Part shown: in pieces, positions 1 to 6,345 of the stretch
How positions within the stretch are numbered: position 1 is the stretch's first letter
Layout: every line of letters begins with the position of its first letter
Assembly (NCBI GenBank): GCA_943324055.2
Contig: CALPKD020000080.1
Span: 1 to 6,455 of the forward strand
Direction: 5' to 3'
Source: Chitinophaga pinensis
GTDB taxonomy: Bacteria; Bacteroidota; Bacteroidia; Chitinophagales; Chitinophagaceae
DNA length: 6,455 nt
Notes under the pieces: model-generated
The model's database searches: none
Seen by the model: only the letters and a program-made list of their open reading frames with translations
What the model was told of the DNA's origin: nothing
Position numbers and translations under genes: made by a program

Positions 1-1
1 G

Positions 2-1279
2 GCACGTGAAGGTGGCATCGGGATTTTACACAAAAACATGAGTATCGAGCGTCAAGCCGAACAAGTGCGTAAAGTAAAACGTAGCGAGAGTGGAATGATT
101 GTAGATCCAATTACTTTAGAAGTGAATGCAACTATTGGAGATGCATTAAACCTAATGAGAGAAAACAGAATTGGTGGTATTCCTATTGTAGATAAAGGAA
201 ATAAACTTGTCGGCATTTTAACCAATCGTGATTTGCGTTTTGAGACAGACCGTAAGCGTAAAGTGAGTGAAGTAATGACAAAGGAAAATTTAATCATTGC
301 GCCAGAAGGAACCGATCTAAAAAAAGCAGAGAAAATTCTTCGTCAATATAAAATTGAAAAATTACCTGTCGTAAGCAAACAAGGTATATTGATAGGATTA
401 ATTACCTACAGAGATATTTTACAATTAAGTGCATTCCCCAATGCAGTGAAAGATAAAATTGGTCGTTTACTAGTGGGTGCCGCATTAGGCATCACAAAAG
501 ATTTAATAGAACGTGCTGCAGCATTACAAAGTGTTGGAGTAGATATTGTTTCATTAGATAGCGCACATGGTCATAGTAAAGGCGTAATAGAAGCATTAAA
601 ATTATTAAAGAAGACGTACAAGAACTTACCTGTTATTGCAGGCAATGTTGCTACCGGAGCTGGTGCATTGGCACTCGCAAATGCAGGAGCAGATGCAGTT
701 AAAGTGGGTATTGGACCTGGTTCAATTTGTACCACTCGTATTGTTGCAGGTGCTGGAGTTCCTCAATTAACAGCAATCATGGAAGCAGCCAAAGCATTAA
801 AAGGAAAAAATATTCCAATTATTGCAGACGGCGGAATTAGATATACGGGTGATATGGTAAAAGCATTAGCCGCAGGCGCGAATTGCGTTATGATGGGTAG
901 CATTTTTGCAGGCACTGAAGAAAGCCCTGGCGAAACAATTATATACGAAGGACGTAAGTTTAAAGGATATCGTGGAATGGGAAGCATTGGAGCCATGAAC
1001 CAAGGTAGTGGTGATCGATACTTTCAGGAGAATACCGCTGATTCGAAGAAATTTGTACCAGAAGGAATCGAAGGTCGTGTTGCATACAAAGGCACATTAA
1101 GCGAAATTGTTTACCAATACGTTGGTGGGCTAAAGGCAGGTATGGGCTATTGCGGCGCAAAGACTGTGAAAGATTTACAAAAAGCAACTTTCGTTCAAAT
1201 CACGAATGCGGGCATGAGAGAAAGTCACGCACACGACATTGACATTACAAAGGAAGCACCTAACTATAGCAGAAAATAA
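2..1279 (+). CDS. guaB: IMP dehydrogenase (GuaB), 5'-truncated by window edge
   Basis: Inosine-5'-monophosphate dehydrogenase oxidises IMP to XMP with NAD+, the committed cytosolic step of GMP synthesis. The reading frame is open from base 2, so the ATG at 38 is an internal Met: the 12 codons before it read [12 protein letters not shown], the conserved IMPDH segment preceding NMSIERQ. By comparison with E. coli GuaB (488 aa) about 60 N-terminal residues lie outside the window. Counting from that internal Met, a tandem CBS (Bateman) pair spans about 18-130 and is inserted in the TIM barrel as usual. The catalytic loop GPGSICTTR carries the nucleophile Cys231, ADGGIR at 263-268 binds the phosphate, and the flap has the DRYFQ Arg327-Tyr328 dyad, followed by [12 protein letters not shown]. 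The C-terminus ESHAHDI...KEAPNY matches the family end, so the 3' end is intact. No lesion is seen. A hairpin follows 8 bp after the stop. Confidence 0.97.
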   Translation, partial: AREGGIGILHKNMSIERQAEQVRKVKRSESGMIVDPITLEVNATIGDALNLMRENRIGGIPIVDKGNKLVGILTNRDLRFETDRKRKVSEVMTKENLIIAPEGTDLKKAEKILRQYKIEKLPVVSKQGILIGLITYRDILQLSAFPNAVKDKIGRLLVGAALGITKDLIERAAALQSVGVDIVSLDSAHGHSKGVIEALKLLKKTYKNLPVIAGNVATGAGALALANAGADAVKVGIGPGSICTTRIVAGAGVPQLTAIMEAAKALKGKNIPIIADGGIRYTGDMVKALAAGANCVMMGSIFAGTEESPGETIIYEGRKFKGYRGMGSIGAMNQGSGDRYFQENTADSKKFVPEGIEGRVAYKGTLSEIVYQYVGGLKAGMGYCGAKTVKDLQKATFVQITNAGMRESHAHDIDITKEAPNYSRK

Positions 1280-1287
1280 TTAACTGT

Positions 1288-1322
1288 TTCAAGCCGCTAG
1301 CATATTTAACTAGCGGCTTGAA
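1288..1322 (+). terminator. Hairpin downstream of guaB, probable terminator or 3'-end stabiliser
   Basis: There is a perfect 13-bp inverted repeat, TTCAAGCCGCTAG (1288-1300) and CTAGCGGCTTGAA (1310-1322), with a 9-nt loop. It starts 8 bp after the guaB stop and ends 18 bp before the next gene. The stem is strong, but neither side has a good T-tract (the + strand continues AACAAAGCAAT). It may therefore be a weak intrinsic terminator or an RNA 3'-end barrier that lets some transcription through to the next gene. The position and stem are seen directly; the function is inferred. Confidence 0.6.
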
Positions 1323-1340
1323 CAAAGCAATATTTCCATT

Positions 1341-2519
1341 TTGAAAAAAATAATTAGTACGATTCTTGTCTTGATTTGTGTAAGTATTTTATCCAATGCA
1401 CAAGTCGGTAGCAAACCAAGTACTCCATTCACACGTATTGACACTTCCCATTTACAAATAAGTATTTTAACTTGTTCTGCTGGTGAAGATATTTATACCG
1501 CTTGGGGACATTCTGCTATCAGAGTCATAGATAGCGTACATCATACCGATATAGTTTTCAACTACGGCACTTTTGATTTTAATGAGCCCTTCTTTTTAAC
1601 CAAGTTTGTAAAAGGAAGTTTGCAATACTTTATGTCGGCAAATGAATACAGCGATTTTTTAGCTGCTTACAAATCTGAAGGGCGTAATATTACAGAGCAG
1701 GTTTTAAGACTAACCGACAATGAAAAAATTAGCTGGTACAAGGCATTGCAAATAAATATGATCGGAGACAACCGTTTTTATTTGTACAATTTTATTACAG
1801 ACAATTGCACAACCCGTGTAAAGGATGGCTTATTCAAAAATTCAAATACCCAACCCATTCATATCCCTGTAGAATCCTTTAGGTCCGAAGTCGTTAAAGC
1901 CCCATATATACAAGGTATTCCTTGGATTGGCTTTGGCATTGATTTATTATTGGGCGCTTATTCGGACCAAGCACCTGATAATTACCAATCGGGATTTTTA
2001 CCTAATTTATTATTTGAACAAATTAAAGGCACTCGCCGTTTAGTTGCCGAAACAAATACCTATCAAAATTCAACAACGAAAAACTCTCTTCCAAGTGAGC
2101 AACAACCCTTTGTAGTGCTACTACTCGTGCTTTTTATTTATGCATTTTGCTCAAAATGGAATCACTCTTTTACGCAACACATTGCTAAAGCATTAGATAT
2201 AACTTTTTTAGCCTTATTAGGCATTGGGGGATGTTTGGTTTTTTATATGAGCCTTATCTCACTACACACTGCTTGCTACCAAAATTTTAATTTAATGTGG
2301 TTGCATCCTGCATACCTCATTGCACTTGTTATCTATTTTTTACCAAAAAATTGGATTGGCAAAATTGGCATGTTGTTTTTTAGCGCGATTGTTGCTTTAA
2401 TTATAACAAGCTATTGGTTGCCTCAGCATTTTTCTAAAGAAGTGTTTACGTTGATGGGCATTGCACTCTTATTAAATTACCGCCTGATCAAAAAAGGACA
2501 TGATACAAAACCTTTATAA
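1341..2519 (+). CDS. lnb: Lnb-type lipoprotein N-acyltransferase (DUF4105 family)
   Basis: This 392-aa inner-membrane protein matches the Lnb family, which in Bacteroidota N-acylates the N-terminal Cys of lipoproteins in place of Lnt. A signal peptide covers residues 1-20 (MKKIISTILVLICVSILSNA). The periplasmic domain (about 35-235) carries the family landmarks: AWGHSAIRVID with His57, NYGTFDF (75-80), and YLYNFITDNCTTR with Cys156. The His and Cys are the expected catalytic pair of this papain-like fold. About five hydrophobic spans follow (roughly 256-271, 285-306, 320-335, 340-360, 366-381), with the conserved-looking NFNLMWLHP between spans 2 and 3. The start is TTG at 1341: no in-frame ATG lies nearby upstream and the signal peptide begins exactly there. 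No Shine-Dalgarno is visible. The 3' end overlaps the next gene by 20 bp, suggesting one mRNA. The family assignment is strong; activity on lipoproteins is inferred from the family, which also has uncharacterised paralogues. Confidence 0.85.
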   Translation: MKKIISTILVLICVSILSNAQVGSKPSTPFTRIDTSHLQISILTCSAGEDIYTAWGHSAIRVIDSVHHTDIVFNYGTFDFNEPFFLTKFVKGSLQYFMSANEYSDFLAAYKSEGRNITEQVLRLTDNEKISWYKALQINMIGDNRFYLYNFITDNCTTRVKDGLFKNSNTQPIHIPVESFRSEVVKAPYIQGIPWIGFGIDLLLGAYSDQAPDNYQSGFLPNLLFEQIKGTRRLVAETNTYQNSTTKNSLPSEQQPFVVLLLVLFIYAFCSKWNHSFTQHIAKALDITFLALLGIGGCLVFYMSLISLHTACYQNFNLMWLHPAYLIALVIYFLPKNWIGKIGMLFFSAIVALIITSYWLPQHFSKEVFTLMGIALLLNYRLIKKGHDTKPL

Positions 2520-3339
2520 TTATGGTGTTGACCGCTTAAGTTATATTGACCAAGGTGCAGGTCCAACAACACTCTTGTTGATTCACGGCTTTGGAGAAGA
2601 CAATCAAGTATGGTTCAATCAAGTTAAATTTTTAAGTAAATACTACCGAATTATAGCACCTAATTTACCAGGTGTCCATTGCAAGCCTTTGCCACTTCAC
2701 CCTAGTGAAATTCCTACCATTAATAACTACGTTCAGGTGTTGCATAACCTAATGCATCATCTAAATATTGAGCAATATTATATAATGGGGCATAGCATGG
2801 GTGGTTATATTGGTTTAGCATTTGCCGACTATTATAAAAATCATGTAAAGGGTTTAGGATTAATTCATTCTACTACTTATGCAGATAGTGATGCTAAAAA
2901 AGCAAGCCGATTAAAAGTAGCGGAGTTCCTTAAAGAATTTGGCACAAGCAAGTATCTTGAAACGGCAACCCAAAACTTATTCGGACCTGCTTTCAAGTCC
3001 GCACATCCTGCTCAAATTCAAGATATCATCGATAGCGCAAGTGACATCAGTAGCGAAGCCATGATTCAATTTGTGTTGGCGATGCAAAATAGGCAAGTAT
3101 TTACCCATTTGCTCACGCAAAAACAAATGCCTATTTGGATGATCATTGGAGACGCAGATATAGCCATACCCATTGAAGATTCCTTAGCCCAAGCCGAACT
3201 TTTGCCGCCCAATAACGTTATAGTACTAAATGGCATAGGTCATATGGGGATGTTAGAGGCGGTGGAACAAGTAAACCAAGGCATTCAACGGTTTATGGAT
3301 CAATCTCAAATCAACCCTACGCATTCAAAAACTAATTAA
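2500..3339 (+). CDS. Alpha/beta-fold hydrolase, substrate unknown
   Basis: This is a 279-aa cytosolic protein (no signal peptide) of the alpha/beta-hydrolase superfamily, most like MhpC/esterase-type members. The fold landmarks are in order: LLLIHGFGED (25-34) with the His-Gly oxyanion motif; the nucleophile elbow GHSMGG with Ser99; the acid in GDAD with Asp220; and the catalytic His248 in GIGHMG. The lid region between about 125 and 205 is variable and gives no substrate clue. The ATG at 2500 lies inside the 3' end of the lnb-type gene (20-bp overlap, different frame), pointing to co-transcription and probably coupled translation. An AGGA sits only 1 nt before the ATG, too close to be a normal ribosome-binding site. 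The triad is complete, so it should be catalytically active. It could be an esterase, thioesterase, lipase-like enzyme or C-C hydrolase; the sequence does not decide. Confidence 0.88.
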   Translation: MIQNLYNYGVDRLSYIDQGAGPTTLLLIHGFGEDNQVWFNQVKFLSKYYRIIAPNLPGVHCKPLPLHPSEIPTINNYVQVLHNLMHHLNIEQYYIMGHSMGGYIGLAFADYYKNHVKGLGLIHSTTYADSDAKKASRLKVAEFLKEFGTSKYLETATQNLFGPAFKSAHPAQIQDIIDSASDISSEAMIQFVLAMQNRQVFTHLLTQKQMPIWMIIGDADIAIPIEDSLAQAELLPPNNVIVLNGIGHMGMLEAVEQVNQGIQRFMDQSQINPTHSKTN

Positions 3340-3347
3340 TAATTTTG
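3340..3347 (+). promoter_or_regulatory. Bacteroidota-type -7 promoter element for the SDR gene
   Basis: TAATTTTG matches the Bacteroidota sigma-A -7 consensus TAnnTTTG exactly. It starts immediately after the hydrolase stop codon and 38 bp before the SDR start codon, which would give a leader of roughly 25 nt. No TTG or TTTG is present about 19-21 bp upstream, so the -33 half is missing. The SDR may therefore be transcribed alone, by read-through from the upstream pair, or both. Confidence 0.45.
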
Positions 3348-3377
3348 TGTTCTACTATTCATTATCAATAATATTTT

Positions 3378-4130
3378 ATGTCAAAAATAATTTTAATAAC
3401 AGGGGCTAGTTCAGGGTTTGGAAAAGCGATTGCAGAAAAATTTGCGGCAGGTGGTTGGAACTTAATTTTAACTGCACGTCGACAAGATAAATTAGAAGCA
3501 GTAGCTACAGATTTACAAAAGCAATTTGGTATTAAAACTTTGACATTAGTTTTTGACATTCAAAATAAGACCGAAGTTTTTGATCATTTAAACAATCTGC
3601 CTGCTGAATGGCAAGCAGTGGACGTTTTAGTAAATAATGCTGGGCTCGCATTAGGAAGAGATTCTTTTCAAGATGCAAACTTGGAGGATTGGGAAACAAT
3701 GATTGACACAAACGTGAAAGGACTCTTATACGCATCTAAAGCAGCATTGCCCTACATCATAAAACAAAAAGGGCATATCATTAACATCGGAAGTACTGCA
3801 GGCAAGGAAGTATATAAAGACGGGAACGTGTATTGCGCCACCAAGCATGCTGTGGATGCAATCACAAAAGCACAAAGAATAGATTTATTACCTCATCAAG
3901 TTAAGGTGACTGCAATTCACCCAGGTGCAGTAGCAACTGATTTTTCATTGATCCGATTTAAAGGAGATGCCGAAAAAGCGAGTGCTGTATATGCAGGCTA
4001 CGAGCCATTAAAAGCAGAAGATATTGCCGATACTATTTGGTATGTGGCAAATTTACCAAAGCATGTTTGTATTAATGACCTGGTGATTACATGTGTTGCG
4101 CAAGCCAATTCAATGTATTTACAAAAATAA
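3378..4130 (+). CDS. YdfG-like NADP-dependent short-chain dehydrogenase (3-hydroxy acid/serine dehydrogenase type)
   Basis: This 250-aa classical SDR oxidoreductase has the usual family length. The Rossmann motif is TGASSGFG (8-15), and Arg34-Arg35 after the second beta-strand favours NADP(H). Asp60 is in the adenine pocket and NNAG sits at 86-89. The catalytic tetrad is Asn112, Ser139, Tyr152 and Lys156 (VYCATK), followed by PG at 182-183. Several blocks closely match what I recall of E. coli YdfG: NNAGLALG, EDWETMIDTN, GHIINIGSTAG and FKGDAEKA. YdfG oxidises L-allo-threonine, serine and other 3-hydroxy acids and also reduces malonic semialdehyde. The subfamily is therefore fairly firm, but the physiological substrate here is inferred. 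The start ATG has a suitably placed -7 element upstream and no Shine-Dalgarno. The gene ends 2 bp from the stop of a convergent gene. Confidence 0.9.
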   Translation: MSKIILITGASSGFGKAIAEKFAAGGWNLILTARRQDKLEAVATDLQKQFGIKTLTLVFDIQNKTEVFDHLNNLPAEWQAVDVLVNNAGLALGRDSFQDANLEDWETMIDTNVKGLLYASKAALPYIIKQKGHIINIGSTAGKEVYKDGNVYCATKHAVDAITKAQRIDLLPHQVKVTAIHPGAVATDFSLIRFKGDAEKASAVYAGYEPLKAEDIADTIWYVANLPKHVCINDLVITCVAQANSMYLQK

Positions 4131-4132
4131 AG

Positions 4133-5098
4133 TTAAAAGGACCTGCTTACCGGGAGTGCTTTTAAACGCTCCACTCCAGCATTAAAATCTTTCCAAATTT
4201 CAGCAACAATTTCAGCTGCAGGTTGCACCTGACTGATCAATGCACTTACTTGTCCTATTTCTAATTCGCCTTCTTTTAAATCTCCTTCGAACATTCCTTT
4301 TTTTGCACGACCCCTACCTAATAAAGTTGCTAATTGTTCCTTTGCTGCTCCTTGTTTTTCCAAGGCTAATATGGTTTCGGCAAATTCATTTTTTAGTAAT
4401 CTTACTGGTGCTAATAATTTTAATCCCAATTGCGTGTCCCCTTCCCTTGATTCTATTACGGCTTGTTTAAAATGCACATGTGCACTTGATTCCGTCGCGC
4501 ATACAAACCTACTTCCAATCTGAACGGCGTCTGCGCCTAAAGCAAAAGCTGCCAACATCTGGGCGCCTGTGCCTATGCCGCCAGCAGCAATCACCGGTAT
4601 TTGAACGACTCTTTTTACAAGGGGCACCAATACCATGGTAGTAGTTTCCTCCCGTCCATTGTGCCCACCCGCCTCAAAGCCTTCAGCTACCACTGCATCA
4701 CAGCCTGCCGCTTCGGCTTTTTGCGCAAAAAATGCACTACTTACTACATGCACTACAATACAACCCGCTTCCTTTAATACAGCGGTCCAAGTTTTTGGAT
4801 TGCCCGCGCTTGTAAAAACAATCGGCACTTTTTCTTCAATAATAATTTTGATATGCGCTTCTAGGTCGGGATACAACATTGGCAAGTTTACAGCAAATGG
4901 TTTGCTCGTTGCTTCCTTCGTTTTTCGAATATGTGTTCTTAATATTTCGGGGTACATGCTGCCGGCACCAATAATACCCAAGCCCCCTGCGTTGCTCACT
5001 GCACTCGCTAGTTCCCATCCACTTACCCAAACCATTCCTGCTTGAATAACGGGCAATTCAATTTTAAATAATGCGGTGATTCGATTTTCAAATGGCAT
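4133..5098 (-). CDS. FMN-dependent nitronate monooxygenase / FabK-like enoyl-ACP reductase family protein
   Basis: This 321-aa TIM-barrel flavoprotein belongs to the 2-nitropropane dioxygenase superfamily. Conserved parts are: N-terminal NRITALFKIELPVIQAGM; SNAGGLGIIGAGSM (35-48); PFAVNLPML (67-75); the active-site loop AEGFEAGGHNG with His146; the FMN-phosphate motifs AAGGIGTG (171-178) and QIGSRF (193-198); and C-terminal GQVSALI. The layout matches both class-II nitronate monooxygenases (oxidation of toxic propionate-3-nitronate-type compounds) and FabK (NADH-dependent enoyl-ACP reductase of fatty-acid synthesis). I cannot separate the two activities by eye, although end-to-end resemblance to pneumococcal FabK is considerable. 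No fatty-acid genes adjoin it. It lies 73 bp downstream of the nucleotidyltransferase on the same strand, with no clean TAnnTTTG match in the gap, so it may be transcribed from the upstream gene's promoter. Its 3' end abuts the convergent SDR gene. Confidence 0.87.
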   Translation of the reverse strand: MPFENRITALFKIELPVIQAGMVWVSGWELASAVSNAGGLGIIGAGSMYPEILRTHIRKTKEATSKPFAVNLPMLYPDLEAHIKIIIEEKVPIVFTSAGNPKTWTAVLKEAGCIVVHVVSSAFFAQKAEAAGCDAVVAEGFEAGGHNGREETTTMVLVPLVKRVVQIPVIAAGGIGTGAQMLAAFALGADAVQIGSRFVCATESSAHVHFKQAVIESREGDTQLGLKLLAPVRLLKNEFAETILALEKQGAAKEQLATLLGRGRAKKGMFEGDLKEGELEIGQVSALISQVQPAAEIVAEIWKDFNAGVERLKALPVSRSF

Positions 5099-5171
5099 AG
5101 CAATTCATTTTAGCAATCAACAATACAACGCACTAAATCAATTACACAAAACAAATCTTGTACGAATCGGT

Positions 5172-6164
5172 TTATCCAAAATCAATTTCGGTATTGTCTC
5201 CGATATTTAAGGTACGACTTAATCCCTTCACTGCAGCATCACTACCTATTAATGAATTATCCAACACCACTTCATCGAGTGTGGTATAAGAGCCAATAAT
5301 ACTATCCTTAACCACCGAACTTTTAATATTGGTATTATTGCCAATTGTAACATGCGGGCCAATAATCGAATTTTCTATCACACAACCATCCGCAATACTT
5401 ACAGGCGGTATAATAATACTATTGATATACATTTCGGGATTCAACGTAATGCCCCCTGTTTTTTTAAGTAGCAAGGCATTGGTTTCTAGCAAAGATTCTT
5501 TTTTGCCACAATCAAACCAATGTTTCACTTTAAAGGATTGAAACTTCACTCCTTTTTTAATCATACACTCTAATGCATCTGTTAAACTATACTCACCGTT
5601 TGATTTTATATTGTCATTAAATAATTGCTGAAAACATTCAAACAAAATATCTGACTCTTTAATTTTATATAAACCAACTAACGCATTATTACTTTTTGGA
5701 ATGGACGGTTTTTCAATTGCATGCTCAATCCATCCTTCCTCATTTAATTCAACCACTCCAAACTGTCTTGGATCATCCACTTTTTTTACACCCAACATAC
5801 TGTGAGGACTATCCATCACCTCTCTAATATCAAACTCACAAATGGTATCTCCTAATGCAATAAAAACCTCATCGTGTCCAACAATGTTTTTAGCCAACTC
5901 AATCGCATGTGCTGTTCCAAGGCGATCGGTTTGGTAAACAAAATGCGTTTTTACATTTGGGTAGGTTTGTTGCACATAATCTTGAATCTTTTCGCCTAAA
6001 TATCCAACGATAAAAATAAACTCATCCACACCCACTTCTCTTAACTGATCCACTATAAAACTTAGGATGGTTTTCCCGGCAATTGGTATCAATGCCTTGG
6101 GTTGTGTATATGTATGAGGTCGGAGCTTAGCACCTGCTCCCGCAACCGGTATAATCGCCTTCAT
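5172..6164 (-). CDS. Sugar-1-phosphate nucleotidyltransferase with C-terminal left-handed beta-helix
   Basis: This 330-aa cytosolic enzyme couples a sugar-1-phosphate to an NTP, giving an NDP-sugar for polysaccharide or glycan synthesis. The nucleotidyltransferase domain (about 1-235) shows MKAIIPVAGAGAKLRPHT, PKAL with Lys23, QTDRLGTAHA (78-87), the metal Asp106 in ALGDT, EKP (151-153), VGLYK (163-167), and the second metal Asp218 in WFDCGKKES. Residues about 248-330 are isoleucine/valine-rich hexapeptide repeats forming a short left-handed beta-helix, as in long-form RmlA-like and archaeal-type enzymes. The ATG at 6164 is chosen because family members begin MKAIIPVAGAG. An in-frame ATG at 6200 would add a lysine- and leucine-rich tail that breaks this pattern. 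Lys13 replaces the usual Arg of GxGxRL. Glucose-1-phosphate thymidylyl- or uridylyltransferase is the likeliest activity, but base and sugar specificity cannot be read here. No sugar-pathway genes adjoin it. Confidence 0.88.
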   Translation of the reverse strand: MKAIIPVAGAGAKLRPHTYTQPKALIPIAGKTILSFIVDQLREVGVDEFIFIVGYLGEKIQDYVQQTYPNVKTHFVYQTDRLGTAHAIELAKNIVGHDEVFIALGDTICEFDIREVMDSPHSMLGVKKVDDPRQFGVVELNEEGWIEHAIEKPSIPKSNNALVGLYKIKESDILFECFQQLFNDNIKSNGEYSLTDALECMIKKGVKFQSFKVKHWFDCGKKESLLETNALLLKKTGGITLNPEMYINSIIIPPVSIADGCVIENSIIGPHVTIGNNTNIKSSVVKDSIIGSYTTLDEVVLDNSLIGSDAAVKGLSRTLNIGDNTEIDFG

Positions 6165-6221
6165 GCCTTTTGGTTTTTTTGGGGAGGATAAAAGTAACAA
6201 ATAAGTGGTAGCAATAGTCCA

Positions 6222-6257
6222 TTTTGGGTGTTAAAAAAGCATTTTAGCCAAAACACC
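6222..6257. repeat. Imperfect dyad in the nucleotidyltransferase-glyA intergenic region
   Basis: Two nested inverted repeats share this stretch: TTTTGG (6222-6227) with CCAAAA (6248-6253), and GGTGTT (6227-6232) with AACACC (6252-6257). CATTTTGG (6220-6227) and CATTTTAG (6240-6247) are also near-direct repeats 20 bp apart, about two helical turns. It could be an operator or leader hairpin for the minus-strand gene. Short AT-rich repeats like these arise easily by chance. Confidence 0.25.
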
Positions 6258-6299
6258 ATAAAAATGTGGATATTAGACGGCTAACTGTTGAAAGAAACC

Positions 6300-6330
6300 T
6301 TTGCACAGGCTATATAAAGAATTATTTTTG
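6300..6330 (+). promoter_or_regulatory. glyA promoter, Bacteroidota sigma-A type
   Basis: TTTG at 6300-6303 (-33) and TATTTTTG at 6323-6330 (-7, matching TAnnTTTG exactly) are separated by 19 bp, which fits the Bacteroidota housekeeping promoter consensus fully. The glyA ATG follows 15 bp after the -7 element, so transcription should begin only about 8-12 nt before the start codon. There is no Shine-Dalgarno in that short leader, which is normal for this phylum. This is the best promoter in the window. Confidence 0.75.
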
Positions 6331-6338
6331 CAAAAATA
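6323..6338. repeat. Perfect 16-bp palindrome overlapping the glyA -7 element
   Basis: TATTTTTGCAAAAATA is its own reverse complement. Its left half is the -7 element of glyA. The right half read on the minus strand is the same TAnnTTTG match, pointing toward the nucleotidyltransferase gene, whose start would lie about 160 bp away. No TTTG is found 19 bp upstream on the minus strand. It may be a symmetric bidirectional promoter core or an operator; both readings are inferences. Confidence 0.6.
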
Positions 6339-6345
6339 TCCAACT

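Noticed and set aside
38..40. ATG at 38 as the guaB start codon
   Set aside because: The frame is open from base 2 and the upstream codons encode the conserved [10 protein letters not shown] segment of IMPDH, so this is an internal Met of a gene cut by the window edge.
960..1187. Minus-strand open frames inside guaB (also 52-297 and 763-996)
   Set aside because: They are antisense to conserved IMPDH sequence, with no promoter, start signal or recognisable protein motif.
4153..4177. Inverted repeat GGAGTG/CACTCC near the convergent gene ends as a terminator
   Set aside because: The stem is only 6 bp with a 13-nt loop, has no following T-tract, and lies inside the C-terminal codons of the minus-strand gene.
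4635..5045. 136-codon open frame on the + strand
   Set aside because: It lies wholly antisense to the well-supported nitronate monooxygenase/FabK-like gene and has no recognisable domain; it looks like a frame shadow.
5099..5171. Separate promoter for the nitronate monooxygenase-like gene
   Set aside because: The best minus-strand candidate (AAGATTTG) misses the T of the TA in TAnnTTTG and has no convincing -33; the 73-bp gap is compatible with read-through from the nucleotidyltransferase gene.
6165..6200. Upstream in-frame ATG at 6200 as the nucleotidyltransferase start
   Set aside because: It would add 12 residues (MLLLSSPKKPKG) with no family counterpart; relatives start at MKAIIPVAGAG, and the extra stretch includes an A-rich tract typical of a leader.
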